Source of the DNA: Actinostola sp. cb2023
Lineage: Eukaryota; Cnidaria; Anthozoa; Actiniaria; Actinostolidae
Direction of reading: 5' to 3'
NCBI GenBank assembly: GCA_033675265.1
Contig: JAUJYZ010000016.1
Span: forward strand, 62,001 to 126,000
Length of the DNA stretch: 64,000 nt
Made by a program: the position numbers and the translations under genes
Notes under the pieces: generated by a model
Seen by the model: the letters and a program-made list of their open reading frames with translations, nothing else
Told to the model about the DNA's origin: nothing
Database searches by the model: none
In this document: positions 1-11,112 of the stretch, one piece after another
How the letters are laid out: the number at the start of each line of letters is the position of its first letter
Position numbering within the stretch: the stretch's first letter is position 1

Positions 1-314
1 CAGCTTTGTTTTTTTTTTGCTGACTCTTCACTGTTGCGGTAGTAATTACGGGCGTCTTTGGGTAATATTTCAAGGTGTTTTCGAATGAATTTCACCATTG
101 ACCTGTAGTCACCCTTGTGTGCTTCGTAGGCCGTTTCGATTAAAATATCTTCTGCTTGAGAGAAGTTGACTCGTTGAGTTTTAGCTTTCGGCTTTGAAGT
201 GGTTGACGATGAGCTTGGCATTTGAAGTGCACTTGATGCAGAGGACCCGCAAGGAGTGACCTCTCCAGTCATAGCAGCTCTCAGAAAAATGTTACTACCT
301 TCGTTGAATTCCAT
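1..314 (-). CDS. Partial ORF with a SANT/Myb-like helical segment, runs off the left edge
   Basis: Read on the minus strand, an ATG at 314 opens a frame that stays open for 104 codons to the window edge. The first 45 residues are Ser/Thr/Lys-rich. Then comes a segment beginning VNFSQAEDILIETAYEA, with hydrophobic residues spaced like a SANT/Myb-type helix bundle, followed by a Lys-rich stretch. It lies divergently to the broken Harbinger transposase that starts at 991. PIF/Harbinger elements usually carry a second, Myb/SANT-like gene, so it may be the partner gene of that element; this is inference from position and weak resemblance. It could equally be an unrelated host exon. A tandem repeat (391-810) sits between the two genes. 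Confidence 0.4.
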   Translation of the reverse strand, partial: MEFNEGSNIFLRAAMTGEVTPCGSSASSALQMPSSSSTTSKPKAKTQRVNFSQAEDILIETAYEAHKGDYRSMVKFIRKHLEILPKDARNYYRNSEESAKKKQS

Positions 315-390
315 CGTAAGAGTGGTGTATTCAAGGTTTCTTCGAGGTTTATTTATACCCACACATACAATTGTAAGTGCGAAAACAATC

Positions 391-810
391 CACGAGATCT
401 TGCTGCTGCCTTGAGTTCAGTGCTCCGTGTTACTTCATAAAGTTATGCCATACGCAATGTTTTGATTGTATGTGGGAGGTGTGTCATCTTGGATCGAGTG
501 TAAAATAAAACACGAGATCTTGCTGATGCATTGAGCTCAGTGCTCCGTGTTACTTCATAAAGTTATGCCATACGCAATGTTTTGTTTGTATGTGGGAGGT
601 GTGTATGTGGGAGGTGTGTCATCTTGGATCGAGTGTAAAATAAAACACGAGATCTTGCTGATGCATTGAGCTCAGTACTCCGTGTTACTTCATAAAGTTA
701 TGCCATACGCAATGTTTTGTTTGTATGTGGGAGGTGTGTATGTGGGAGGTGTGTCATCTTGGATCGAGTGTAAAATAAAACACGAGATCTTGCTGATGCA
801 TTGAGCTCAT
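391..810. repeat. Tandem repeat, 120/135-bp unit, about 3.2 copies
   Basis: The word CACGAGATCTTGCTG recurs at 391, 511, 646 and 781. The first interval is 120 bp and the next two are 135 bp. The extra 15 bp in the longer units is an internal duplication of TATGTGGGAGGTGTG. The copies are nearly identical, so the array is young. It fills the space between the divergent SANT-like ORF and the Harbinger transposase. Positions 811-990 after it are plain AT-rich sequence. Confidence 0.9.
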
Positions 811-990
811 AATCATAAAGTCATGCAAAGTCAAGAGTAGGTGCAATATTTGGGAACATTTTTGCTTTACAATAATCTATTTCGCATTTATGTTTTTAAT
901 TTGTATTTATTTATTTCGAGAATTATTATTCAGTGTTATCCAAAGATATTGATTAAAACAGAGCTGTCCTGAAGCTGAACATCACAATAC

Positions 991-2893
991 ATGATGCCTC
1001 GAAGGAACATACTTCCACCTCCATTTCCTTTTTTTCTGCTACAAGCGTTACACATTATTATTGCTGCTTTGAACAATTTGTTAACTACTGTACCTTTACC
1101 TCCTCCATTTCCGGCATGGATATTACATTTTCTGCTTCTAATACAAAATTATTTGGCTATTCCCTTAAATCTGATGCAACGTCTATTTCCAAGATTTCGA
1201 CAGCTCAGAAACCAAGGACAAGATATGTATAAAGGCATCAAAATCAATCCTCCCTTTCTTTGGTATCTAACTGGCGAGACAGTTCACTCGTTTGAACAGA
1301 TTGTACAAACTATCGGTTGGGAAGTAAGTTCTCCTAGGTGTGTGTCACATCAGCCGAGGACAAACCGAAAGCGTCGATGTCTGCTGGATGTACATAATCG
1401 AATTCTACTGGTTTTAATTTGGTTGAGAACATATCCTACTTACTTTGTCTTGGCATCTTTTTTTTCTATAAGTAAATCAACTGTTTTTGAAGAAGTATAC
1501 CATATTGTTCCAATTCTGTTTCTACACTACCAGCGACTTGTAAGTTGGCCCAACCTAGTGCAGTGGGCGAGATTTGTAAATACATGGCACACATTCCCTA
1601 ACATTGTAGGAATGATAGATGGTACCATTCATCCAATTCGAAGACCCACAGGGATTCTTCAAAGAGAATTTTATAGAGGAGACAAAAAACGCCACTTTAT
1701 GTCGTCCCAAATTATTATTGACCCCAATATGATTGTTCTTATAGTATCCGGGTAAGTACAATATCTGCAGAGTGAAGTTAGCAACACATTAAGCTTTAAA
1801 ATTCGCTTCTTACGTTTGAACAAAGACCTGGTCCAGGTTACCCCACAGGCAAACCGGATAAAGTGACATTTTCTCTAAAAAATACCGAATAAAACGTGTT
1901 TTAATACATTTTTGCCCGAGTAAATGCACCATTGTTCCCCACCCTCCCCCACTGAGTCGGAATCAGTCCGACTCAGTGGGGGAGGGTGGGGCACAATGGT
2001 GCATTTACTCGGGCTAAAACGCATTAAAACACGTTTTATTCGGTATTTTTTAGAGAAAATGTCACTTTATCACTGTGGTTTGCCTGTGGTTACCCGAAGA
2101 GTGGATAGCGCTATCAGTTGGATAAATTATTTTTCCAGCGTATAAACTGATTCATCCAACGATAGCTTTATCAACTCGTGCAAACGGGGCCAGGTCTCTT
2201 CTCTCCTGTATAGAATGAAGAGATCATTAAGAATTGTACAACTTCTAAAATACACAAAAAAAAGCTACCTATATACTCTACGGTTTCCTCGCATTTTGGA
2301 AGTATTTTGTTTGAACGTGAATGGATATAGGAGCGAAACCGAAGAATCGTTTTCTTTTCATGCTTGTAATCAATATTGTCACTGACAAGCCCCTATGGGA
2401 GTGGTCAGTAACATATTGTGTTGTATTATTACCCTACATGCATGGTCGGGTAAGTCAGTTGTCTACGATTTAGAAGCAGCTAGCTTGTGTTATGGTACGG
2501 TGTAGGTGAACATGGTAAATGCTTACAGTGTATTCAACTATTTGTGTTTCAATAGATTTCCAGGCTCAGACCTATCGATTGATTCCCTCAATTGGTCATA
2601 ACGGTATTCGTCGTCTTCCAAGACATTGTCGCCTGGCTTCGGATGGTGGATATCCCGCAAGAAATCCTTTAGTTAGGCCGAGCCGTATTGCACGAAACAG
2701 AAGAATGAGGGACGCAAACAGAGAACTCCGAAAAATTAGAGTGAAAGTAGAGCATGCCATAGGGTTTTTAAAAGTATATCGGTGTACTTCTTCTGTTTTT
2801 CGCCATAAGCGACCTTTTTTACCCATAGTGGTTCAAACTTGCGCATTTCTTACGAATAGAAGGCGTTTGCTGTTAAGAAGAGTAGCTAGATGA
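991..2893 (+). pseudogene. PIF/Harbinger (HARBI1-like) transposase, two exons, frameshifted
   Basis: Exon 1 (991-1751) ends at a consensus donor (GG/GTAAGT). Exon 2 starts after an AG at 2555 and runs to a stop at 2893. Joining 1751 to 2556 gives IVSGFPGS, the expected Harbinger block after the first catalytic region. The DDE-type triad is visible: Asp in GMIDGT (residue 210), Asp in SDGGYP and Glu in VEHAIGFLK. Just after GFPGS the frame must shift to reach YRLIPSIG, so a short stretch between the first and second catalytic motifs has been lost and the gene is probably dead. The 804-bp intron holds a near-perfect palindrome (1827-2097). Family knowledge: Harbinger elements target TWA and need a Myb-like partner. 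The terminal repeats were not identified with certainty. Confidence 0.85.
1827..2097. repeat. Near-perfect palindrome (foldback) inside the transposase intron
   Basis: Two arms of about 130 bp meet at a tiny loop near 1959, where GAGTCGGAATCAGTCCGACTC is centred. Outer pairs include GGTTACCCCACAGGCAAACC against GGTTTGCCTGTGGTTACCC. The intron RNA would form one very long hairpin. It is probably a foldback MITE that inserted into the Harbinger element. Confidence 0.9.
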
Positions 2894-2919
2894 AAAGCTG
2901 ATTCCTACAATGCTATTAT

Positions 2920-3460
2920 AGTCGTTTTCGTATGAGTGGGAAACATATGGTATGGAGTTACGGTACGGTATGGAACTTAAGACATTCTTTGTATTAATTA
3001 ATTTTTCCGGTTTTCACGCGTAATGTCGAAATGATAGTGACGTATCGGCTGCACTGGTGGCAGCCTCCATCTGATGTGCAGCCGAAACGTCACTATCATT
3101 TCAACATTACGCGTGAAAACCGGAAAAATTAATACTATGTATACACCGATTCCGAACATGGCGACTAATTTGAATAACCATTGTTATCGACTGACTAGCC
3201 TCTCATACAGGTGAGAACACATCAGATAAAGAATGATGATGCCGTAGACGGCGAAAGCTCAGACGATAATGCGACTCATACAGTAGCTTTAAGCCTCAAT
3301 CGAACTCAAATTACTATGTATAACTCACGCGAAAGCTTAAAATTATATTCAACCAATCACGATCACAGCGGGCAAAATCATCGCTCAACCAATCAGAATG
3401 CTTAGACACGGCACGATCACGGTAACGTCACGGCACTTCCCACTCATACGAAAACGACTC
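2920..3460. mobile_element. Non-autonomous DNA element (MITE), about 540 bp
   Basis: The left end reads AGTCGTTTTCGTATGAGTGG. The right end is its reverse complement, CCACTCATACGAAAACGACT, at 3440-3459. Just inside both ends are related GGTACGGTATGG / CACGGTAACGTCACGGCAC tracts. The element starts 27 bp after the transposase stop. A second palindromic element (3003-3133) lies inside it. The interior contains an open stretch (3211-3405) with no recognisable domain. Confidence 0.75.
3003..3133. repeat. Palindromic MITE, family with copies at 10437 and 53152
   Basis: The arms read inward from TTTTTCCGGTTTTCACGCGT and out again as ACGCGTGAAAACCGGAAAAA, with a central GTGCAGCCGAAACGTCAC segment. 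The same arm words (CACGCGTAATGT, GTGCAGCCGAAA) occur in two further copies in this window. It is nested within the MITE at 2920-3460. Confidence 0.85.
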
Positions 3461-3494
3461 TAATAAACGCGATATACGATGCGCAATGGCTATA

Positions 3495-3677
3495 CAGTGG
3501 AACTGCGCTTTAATTAACGAACCTCTAAGGGACGGGAAAATTGGTTCGTTATATCGAGGGTTCGTTATATCAGGGTTATTTTCCATACATTTGTTTACTG
3601 TCGGGGTGAAGAATATCCTTCGTTATATCGAAGACTTCGTTATATAGCTAGAGGTTCGTTAAATCGAGGTTCCACTG
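3495..3677. mobile_element. pogo/Tigger-like MITE with TA target duplication
   Basis: The ends are CAGTGGAAC at 3495 and its reverse complement GTTCCACTG at 3677, each flanked by TA. The subterminal right-hand sequence, read inward, is CAGTGGAACCTCGATTTAAC, close to the classic Tigger/pogo terminal consensus. The interior repeats TTCGTTATATCGA-type words. There is no coding capacity in 183 bp. Confidence 0.8.
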
Positions 3678-4749
3678 TATAACAGTTAATGATTGTTTTG
3701 TTGATAGTTTTGTTGATAACTTCAAAGTCAATTATTCGCGATTCGAAATGCCCCGGCATAATTTAAAATTTGTTCAAGCTAGTCAGACCTGCATTTGTCG
3801 ACCCTTTAAGTAAGCAGCGACACTATTCAACGGCCACTTGCCATCTGATGTTCACACAGGTAGTCCAAGCTCTACTCATGGCATTTCTGCAAATTGTTTT
3901 ATTAAGAAATTACTAAATTGAAATTGGGCTATTTGTGGTGTTCCAAAAATTAATAGCCTATTAATACATGGCCACCGCGGTCGCGGCCACCAATTTGCAG
4001 GACCGCGTAATGGACGAGTTTTAATGGTTCTGATAGCCTGCATTAAACAGGCAGTACATAAAAATATTGCTCTCATTCAACTGAGAGAGACCCAAGTCGT
4101 GAATTTAAAATAACGAAAACCGTTTCGCATTTCGGATGTATCCCCCGCTCTATTTGCCTATTAAACGGCTATAATATAAAGCCATTATCCATGGGTGGCC
4201 GCTAAGACAGGTTTGATTGATTGTACATAATGTTTAGCTTCCAGTTTGTATTCACACAACAGCAAATTCGAAAAGTTAGCATTAAACTGTCGTCAATCAA
4301 TTTGTAAAAGACAAACAAACATTCAGATGTGAAGAATAAATCAAAGGCCATGTTCTTGGTTTTAAAAACAATGGCGTACTTACTGTGAAATGCAGTCATA
4401 GCTAACTGGTTTTAAACAATGGTCCCTTAGTTTGTGCCAAACTTGAGCTTATGCCGCTAAAACGGAAATCTCTAATATACTTATTACAAATCATACGTAG
4501 CAGTACTGGAATCATTAATTAAGTGATTAGTTATAACATGTCTAACTAAAACAGACATACCTCTATGCTGTGTTGAATTGGTTGATAAGCATGTTCGATT
4601 GTAGTGGCGTGGCTAAGTAATTGTGCCAGTGTAAATTGACATCATTAAACATGTGAGCACGTGTACTCATAAATTGTTCAATCATTAACAAATTTTAATC
4701 AATAAATTAATAATAATAATAATTTTTAGTTTTACCTTCATACATGTAG
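3678..4749. other. No recognisable gene; AT-rich flank of the HECT gene
   Basis: No domain, splice-consistent exon or clear terminal repeat was found here. Short open frames on the minus strand (3876-4076 and 4202-4399) have no family features. A GC-rich patch (CACCGCGGTCGCGGCCACC) lies near 3974. Earlier exons of the HECT gene could be hidden here, but none could be supported. Confidence 0.4.
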
Positions 4750-4910
4750 ATAATGAAGACTCAGATGCAACCTTTACAAGTGGTTTTGATACAGGTAGGC
4801 TTATTATTACTTGGGCTTCCTGTGGAACGCCCAAGTCTAAGATTACAGACGGTTATTCTTTTTGGTCGTGTTTCTCCGCCAAATCTGCAAGTGCACCATA
4901 GCGCATGCGC

Positions 4911-4941
<31 letters not shown>

Positions 4942-5456
4942 TGAGTATACAGAAGTTGTGGTCAGCAGCTTATCAACGAAATTCAAGATGGCAGACGTAC
5001 GTAACGATAAATCAAATCACCAGCAGCATTCAAAAAGGATTTTGCCGTGCTCCCTTGCTCGAGCCAGTTGAGTCGTTCATTAATACTGCTTAGTAAATAT
5101 GCAAATATCCTAGAGAATACTTTTTGGCCTTGCAATTCTGTCTGAAAGTGTATTTCTAACAGATGTCTGTGGCTTAGTAAGAACTCGATCGTAATTTTAT
5201 TGAGTTTGTGAAATCGTTTCTTGCAAGGTAATCGAAATGTGCTTCGCCATGCAGCTGTCAGCTAGGAGTGTGAGTGTTGAAGCTAATTACGTATGTATGC
5301 TCTACTGAGTCACGCAACGAGTGACTTAAATTCTGCAAGTAATACATGTAGGCTAAAACTACTTCTGTATGATGATACAAGCTATTAGGTTTCACATTTA
5401 AAATCTATCAAAACAGCTTTATTAAGAAGCCCAAGTTCACGCTAGTAGAGCGTCTA

Positions 5457-5488
<32 letters not shown>

Positions 5489-7071
5489 CAGCCATTTGTA
5501 TTATGCTAAGTATATTTTCATGGTACATGTAAATTACAGGCCGAAGTGAAACCTTCAATAGAATTGTGTATATACACAAGATGAAATTTCTGGATCACTC
5601 AAGGAAGCAAGACATTGCCATTGATAGGAGCACAAAGGGGACTCTATTAAGAGAACTGTTTAAAAAGCTGAAACGTTCAGAAATCAATTTCAGAACAGTT
5701 CCAGACATTACCTTCATTGGAGAGGAGGGCATAGATGCTGATGGACTGACAAAGGAATTCTTTCACTTGGTAATGGAGGCATTAACAAGTGGAACAGGTG
5801 GCTATATTCTCTTTGAGGGGGCCATTGATCATATGTTGCCAGTTGTTAATGAGGAATACTATCAGAGTTCATATTATAAGTATGCAGGGCAGCTGATAGG
5901 ATTGTCTGTACTACATAGCGACGTTGGGATAGTTGGGATGTCAAGGGCCCTGTCAGTCTTCCTGTTAACAAATGACATTAATGCTGCAAGCTGTCACCTC
6001 TCAATAGAAGACATCCCAGACTTTGCCACTCAAGAGATACTTCAGGAGGTACTTGCAAACAAAGGCCTTATATAGTCCTTTCCCAAGATACATTCATGTG
6101 ATACTGTACATTTACATATACCTAGTTGAGTACAGTACTAGCCATAAGTAATGCCATGGATTTTATGTATCTTGGAAAAGGCCTATTATAATTAAAACAA
6201 TGAGAGTACTGAAACCTATACTTGTTATTACACTATACATTTCAATGACTGCCATCATTACATTCGAAATAATTGATTCATGTTCTCACTCCACAGCACT
6301 GCACTTTAATTGAAACAAATATTCAATACTTGTCTTGTCCTGCAGATTCAAGATGCTAGTGACACAGCTACCCTTCAGTTGCTGATGGCACGAGATGAAG
6401 TCTCCATGTTACTTTACCATGCAGGTTTTGGCAATGAACTGCTCACACCAGAGACGAAAAACAGTGCCATCCAGTGTGTGCTGTTTTATGAAGTTTTTAA
6501 AAGAAGAAGATATCAAATTTCTGAATTGAAAGAGGGTCTCAATACTGTTGGCCTGATAGATTTATTGAGGTCAAATGCTTCCTGTCTGCATCATGTATTT
6601 CCACTACAAGATGAACTGGACATCAGTGCAACAACTGTTTTGCAAATACTGTATCATGATTCTGATGATTTGTTAACTCTGCAACAGAGACAGGCCATTC
6701 TTTGGTTCAAGCAATATGTGCAATGGCTTGGGAAAGGTGAGGTATTTGCTTCTTTTTTAAGCTTCAACTGTCACACATTGTAATCATCTTCATCATTTGA
6801 ATTGTTTACAGCAGAAGAGCAGATTTCCTCCAGTACCCAAATAAATTGCAAGCCAAAGTTGAAACACCTGATCCAATTTATTTGTGGCCATCCATATCTC
6901 CCAAGAAGTGGTCCCGCAATCAGGCTTAAATTTAGCAACAGTAGTTTACCTGATCCAGAATCATGTTTTCAGATCATTAAGCTTCCCATTATCCATACTA
7001 GTGAGAATGATTTTAGAAAAGCCATGAATATTGCAATTAATTGTCAACATGAAGGATATGGGCGGGGTTAA
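4750..7071 (+). CDS. HECT-domain E3 ubiquitin ligase, 3' exons
   Basis: Four exons fit splice consensus and phase: 4750-4794, 5540-6048, 6346-6736 and 6812-7071 (stop). They give about 400 residues. The N-lobe shows FIGEEGIDADGLTKEFF, then LFEGAIDHMLPV and YYKYAGQLIGLSVLH. The C-lobe ends with LPDPESCFQIIKLP, where the Cys codon at 6964-6966 is the expected ubiquitin-thioester Cys. Family knowledge: HECT enzymes take ubiquitin from an E2 onto this Cys and pass it to substrates. The small first exon is the weakest call; it joins in phase to give DTGRSETF. The C-terminal tail after the Cys is of normal length. Upstream exons that would set substrate choice are not identified, so the subfamily (for example G2E3-like) is open. 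Intron 1 carries an inserted repeat. Confidence 0.88.
4795..5539. other. Intron 1 of the HECT gene with probable inserted repeat and (ATT)n
   Basis: Near its left end is TTACTTGGGCTTCCTGTGG and near its right end AGAAGCCCAAGTTCACG, followed by an (ATT)n tract at about 5459-5489. The word AGGAAGCCCA or AGGAAGCCCAAG recurs near 43432, 44477 and 59993, so this may be one copy of a dispersed element. Boundaries are not certain. Confidence 0.4.
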
Positions 7072-7432
7072 ATAATACATCATAAAGTCTGCACACATAC
7101 ATATTATTAAGTATTATTATTATTATTATTATATATATATTGATATATATATTGTTACAGTTCAATATGTTGAAGTACCAGTAGGATTTTCAAACTGGGC
7201 ACAAATCCAAGGATTGAGATTTTTGAGTTCAAAAGAATTAGGGATGGGAAATTACACATGTTGTTAGGCATTCTATCACATCAAAGTATCATGAGTAGCT
7301 TTCTTCTGGGTAAACTACATGTACTTATATATACAGTTGAATAGATGACAGAATCTAGACACTCATACATGTACTATGTTTATATTCATAATAAACCAGA
7401 TTTTTACAGTTGGATATGGGCTAAAAGTTACT
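7072..7432. other. 3' flank of the HECT gene; AT microsatellite only
   Basis: An (ATT)n/(AT)n tract spans about 7110-7155. No gene or terminal repeat is evident. Confidence 0.5.
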
Positions 7433-8490
7433 GTTAGGGAGGGTTCATGATTTATCTGGTGGGGGGAAGGGGGGCTATGGGAGTTTGGAGGGGGGGTCAG
7501 CCACTTTCTTCAGTAACAATTAGGGGGGTTACCAAAAATATATCAGTCAAAGCCAAAGACTCGGAAAGGGTGAGCCACCAATCAGCATATAAAACGTGAA
7601 TCAGCAGAAATCTCCACTGGATGAAGGAGGGCTTTCCCAGTGACAAAAATATCCTGCAGACTTCAACCCTTACTTTTGGGGAATAAACATGTTTTACTGT
7701 GGAATAGTTTTAGGGGAGGTCATAATATTTAGTATTCACTGAAACATTTTTTTTTTGGGGGGGGGGGGGGGGTAGTCTCCCACGCACCCGTTATTAGTGT
7801 CGTCACGCAATGCCTTCGTCACACTACCGGCTGCTGAATCCAGCACTACATTCCATTCCCTGACTCAGCCAATCATATTCGCGCTCGTATTTTCCAGAAG
7901 TCTGACCTTGTATACTGCTTTGCTACAGAATTCGTTTATACATCGCTTCTTCACTGGTACTAATGGCTATAAATCCTTTCTTGATCTTATTGATGAACTT
8001 TTGATCAGTTTAAGGCCAAAGAAACCGTGTGTAAAGCAAATTTAGTTCACGAGTTTCGTAACGATGTGTGTTTATAATTTGATTCTCTCCCGTGACGATC
8101 AGCAAATAATTCGTTAACAACATCGCTTCTTCACTGATACTATTGGCTGTAAATCCTTTCTTGATCTTATTGATGAACTCTTGATCGTTGAAACCGTTCG
8201 TAAAGCAAATTTATTTCACAAGTTTATCTGTTTATAATTATTCTGGTTATCATGACGGTTTCCCGAGACGATCAGCGATTGGTTTACAATGTTTACATAT
8301 GACAATGGGAATGGAATGCTATGCTGGAGACAGCAGCCGTTTGTGAGCCGAAAGCATTGCGTGACGGAACTAAAAACGGGTGCGAAGGAGACTAGGGGGG
8401 GGGGGGGGGGGGCACCCCAAAAATATTATTTTAAAATGTAAAACTCACATAGCCCCCCACCAGATAAGTTATGAATCCTCCCTTAGTTTG
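7433..8490. repeat. Outer inverted repeat pair of a nested foldback
   Basis: The left arm (7433-7485) reads TTAGGGAGGGTTCATGATTT and continues into ATCTGGTGGGGGG. The right arm (8440-8490) is its diverged reverse complement, ending GAATCCTCCCTTAG. Between them sits a second, independent inverted-repeat element (7784-8395) with G-runs at both of its borders. The structure looks like one element inserted into another, or a two-tier palindrome. Confidence 0.7.
7784..8395. mobile_element. Inner TIR element with internal direct duplication
   Basis: The ends are TAGTCTCCCACGCACCCGTT (left) and AACGGGTGCGAAGGAGACTA (right), and both arms continue through GTCACGCAATGC / GCATTGCGTGAC. Inside, the segment CATCGCTTCTTCACTG through TTGATCTTATTGATGAACT occurs twice (about 7940-8010 and 8124-8190). 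Poly-G tracts (about 7757-7771 and 8395-8412) flank it. No transposase is encoded, so it is non-autonomous. Confidence 0.7.
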
Positions 8491-10030
8491 GATATGTTGC
8501 AACTGCTTTGGGATTCAGTAAATCTGCTTTCTCCTAAAAAGAGCTTTTTTGGGATGCTGGGACCTTTACTTACATGCAATATTTAGCTATGCTATTCCAT
8601 CAAATGAAGGTAAGTAGTATATCCAAAGCCATCAAATATGAAACAATCCCATTATCATCACCACTTCTTGAAGCTTCAATAACACTTTTTACTTGATGCA
8701 ACTGTACTTGGCTCAAGTTAAGTGTCATTGACTGAGAAAACCGGGCAGAGTTGAAAGATGGGGGTCGGCCGATTCCTTTCAAATTGCTATCATTTATTAC
8801 CTATAGGAATAGATTAAGAATGGTCGTATTTAAAGTTTGGTTCAGGCTTTTGCTCGAAAGTTGACCTTGTTTTGCATCAAAATCGCCCTGAAAGACGCTA
8901 AAATTTCGGGTCACTTTGGCGCTCTGTAAAACTCATATTACATGATTTTCTATGATACATTTAGTTTGGTTGTAATATTTAGCCTATAGAGCTGGGTTAC
9001 ATGCAATAATGGCAAATTTTCGAAAAACATCTTATTTTCACTTCGAGTTAAAAGTCAGTTGTCAACGGCCTTCGGCGGTCGACTAAATTTAAGCCATTTT
9101 ATGGAGGTCCGTTCTTAAAAGTGCGGCAGTTTATTTTCTTAATTTAGCCATTTTTAACAAGTTTATTCTTTCCTTTCTTGATTTCCAAAAACTCTTACTC
9201 GGATATTTTCAACGACTTCGCGTGAGCAGCCTCCGACTCTTCAAGGTAGTCGGCTCTTTTCCCGTCAAATTTTGTTTGTTTATCATCAATAAGTCGGACT
9301 TGGTACTTCGTATACTGTCTTTTTAACCGCAAGCCACTCTTTAGTGCTTTAAAAGACCTTAAAATCTTACAAGAACATGATAAAAGGTAAATAGCTTCGT
9401 TTCACACATACTAATTAAGTCAATAAACACTCAATCAGTCAATTTCAGCAGATTGTGTGACAGAAGTGTTTGATCGCGATTTTGCCGGGAAAACAAGGGT
9501 TTCAAGCTCTCGCTATGTACAACATATTACAATCCAATCAAAAGAAATATATGTATTAATGCCTAGATGGATTTATTCAGTAAATATACCATTATTAAAC
9601 ATTTGAGAGTTCGTCCGCAAATCATCATTTAGAATTTGTATGTCAACAGCAACACGTACTGAATGAATACTAATTACAACATTGAACATTCATGCAATGA
9701 CTTTGCAACAATATCGATATTTCTTACAACATTGCCATGAAATATCTGCTTCATTATCATTAAAATGGAATCAAAATTTTGTATTTGATTTATCACAGAG
9801 TAATTCAGGACAATTAATAGTTATTAGTGTTTTAATTTCAAGATTACACAGTCGTACAAATGAACCTTACTGAGTGGTTACCTGAAATAAATAATTGTTA
9901 CTTTTGAATTGTGTTGTGCTATCAGTATTACAATTATCTCGTGTGTATGAGAAACTCATGTGTTTCACTATGGATATATCGATCATTTGTTCGTTTTCAT
10001 CTGAAAGTTCACGGTGCAGTTCTGTTAGTA
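8491..10030. other. No recognisable feature
   Basis: AT-rich unique-looking sequence. Several short open frames (for example 9682-9873) lack any domain or splice support. No terminal repeats were recognised. Confidence 0.4.
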
Positions 10031-10330
10031 GGGTCTGGGCTATACGGGGGCGTGCCGCTGGACAGGGTATCGTTTTTGACTGGGTATATAATGTTATGTG
10101 AGTCTGTCCTAAACAGGGTATGGTAATGTACGATTGTCGTCGGTGATGAATTTTTGTGTACTGTATCAGTAGACCTGCCAGACAGAAGACAATATTTTGT
10201 CCTTTGTCCTAAATAGGGTCATAAAATAGAGGGTGTTGTCCTAGACAGGGTGGATATTTTAGTATATATATTTTGTCCTAAACAGGACCAGGGTTTCTAA
10301 CCCTCAGCGGCACCCCTATACCCAAACATG
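10031..10330. mobile_element. TIR element filled with degenerate GTCCTAAACAGGGT iterations
   Basis: The left end is GGGTCTGGGCTATACGGGGG followed by CGTGCCGCTG. The right end read inward is TTGGGTATAGGGGTGCCGCTG, an obvious terminal inverted repeat. Between the ends the motif TGTCCTAAACAGGGT recurs five or six times with drift (near 10105, 10205, 10231 and 10275, plus weaker copies). No ORF of note. It is probably a small non-autonomous DNA element with internal minisatellite character. Confidence 0.65.
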
Positions 10331-10436
10331 GGTCAAGTGAGTTTTTTAATCTACTAGTCATTAGCTTAGTTTTCTAAGAAAAAAGAAATGGGTACTTTTA
10401 GGCCAGTTTCGCGTGAGTTAGACATAACGATAATAG

Positions 10437-10535
10437 TTTTCACGGTTTTCACGTGAAGGCTGCCACCAGTGCAGCCGAAACGTCATTTGAACCATTATTT
10501 CATTACGCGTAAAAACTGAAAAAACTATTATCGTT
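10437..10535. repeat. Diverged copy of the GCAGCCGAAACGTC palindromic MITE
   Basis: It carries ATAGTTTTCACGGTTTTCAC, then GTGCAGCCGAAACGTCAT, then TTACGCGTAAAAAC and ACTATTATCG. This is a shortened palindrome sharing arm words with 3003-3133 and 53152-53325. Confidence 0.7.
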
Positions 10536-10844
10536 AAAGAACACTTGATTTTCAAATGTACAAAACACTGAACATTACTCTAAAATATGAATTGCTTGTA
10601 TGTGGTATAAACAGTTAACGATTATGATTTTTATTCCTTTCTTTTCTCATTTTCTGTTTTGGTTATCTGGATGGGAGAATGTGGAGGGGAGGGGAGGGGT
10701 GGTTTCGACACCGTAAATTGTTGATTTTGGTACTGTACCTTATTTTTAATTTATGCGCTTCCGTTATTGTCAAGAACAGGCGTTAAACCATCTGTAGTTT
10801 ATAGGAGTTTCTAGTGCACCTCTCAAACTCCTCGTGCACGTCTC

Positions 10845-11112
10845 CCGCCTGCTCCCTACCCCATCTCCCTCCTCCCTCCCTCCTCCCCCGTCCCGCTTCC
10901 CCTTCCTCCGTTCCCCCTCCTCCTTTCCCCTTCCCCCCTCTAGGGAGCAATGGTGGCCGAGTGGTGAGAGCATTCGCCTCTCATGAAACGCTGTGGTGCC
11001 TGGTTCAATTCACGAATCGGGCACTTCATGTGAGTCGAGTTTGTCAGTTCGTTCTCTCCCTTGTTTCGAGGGTTTTTCTTCTGGTCAGTCCGGTTTTCCT
11101 CCCTCATTAAAA
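10845..11112 (+). mobile_element. tRNA-derived SINE with Nin-DC-like core, preceded by a pyrimidine tract
   Basis: After a C/T-rich tract (10845-10944) comes a tRNA-like head: box A TGGCCGAGTGGT near 10951 and box B GGTTCAATTC near 11002, spaced as in a leucine/serine-type tRNA. The body continues into CGAGGGTTTTTCTTC and TCCGGTTTTCCTCCCTC. This resembles from memory the conserved SINE core domain called Nin-DC in metazoans; that match was not verified. A second pyrimidine-rich tract (11262-11320) lies downstream. Confidence 0.65.

Noticed and set aside
3211..3405. An upstream exon of the HECT gene (acidic DDAVDGESSDDN text)
   Set aside because: It lies within the MITE at 2920-3460 and has no convincing donor in phase.
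10940..11010. A functional leucine/serine tRNA
   Set aside because: The acceptor stem does not close and the sequence continues into a SINE body.
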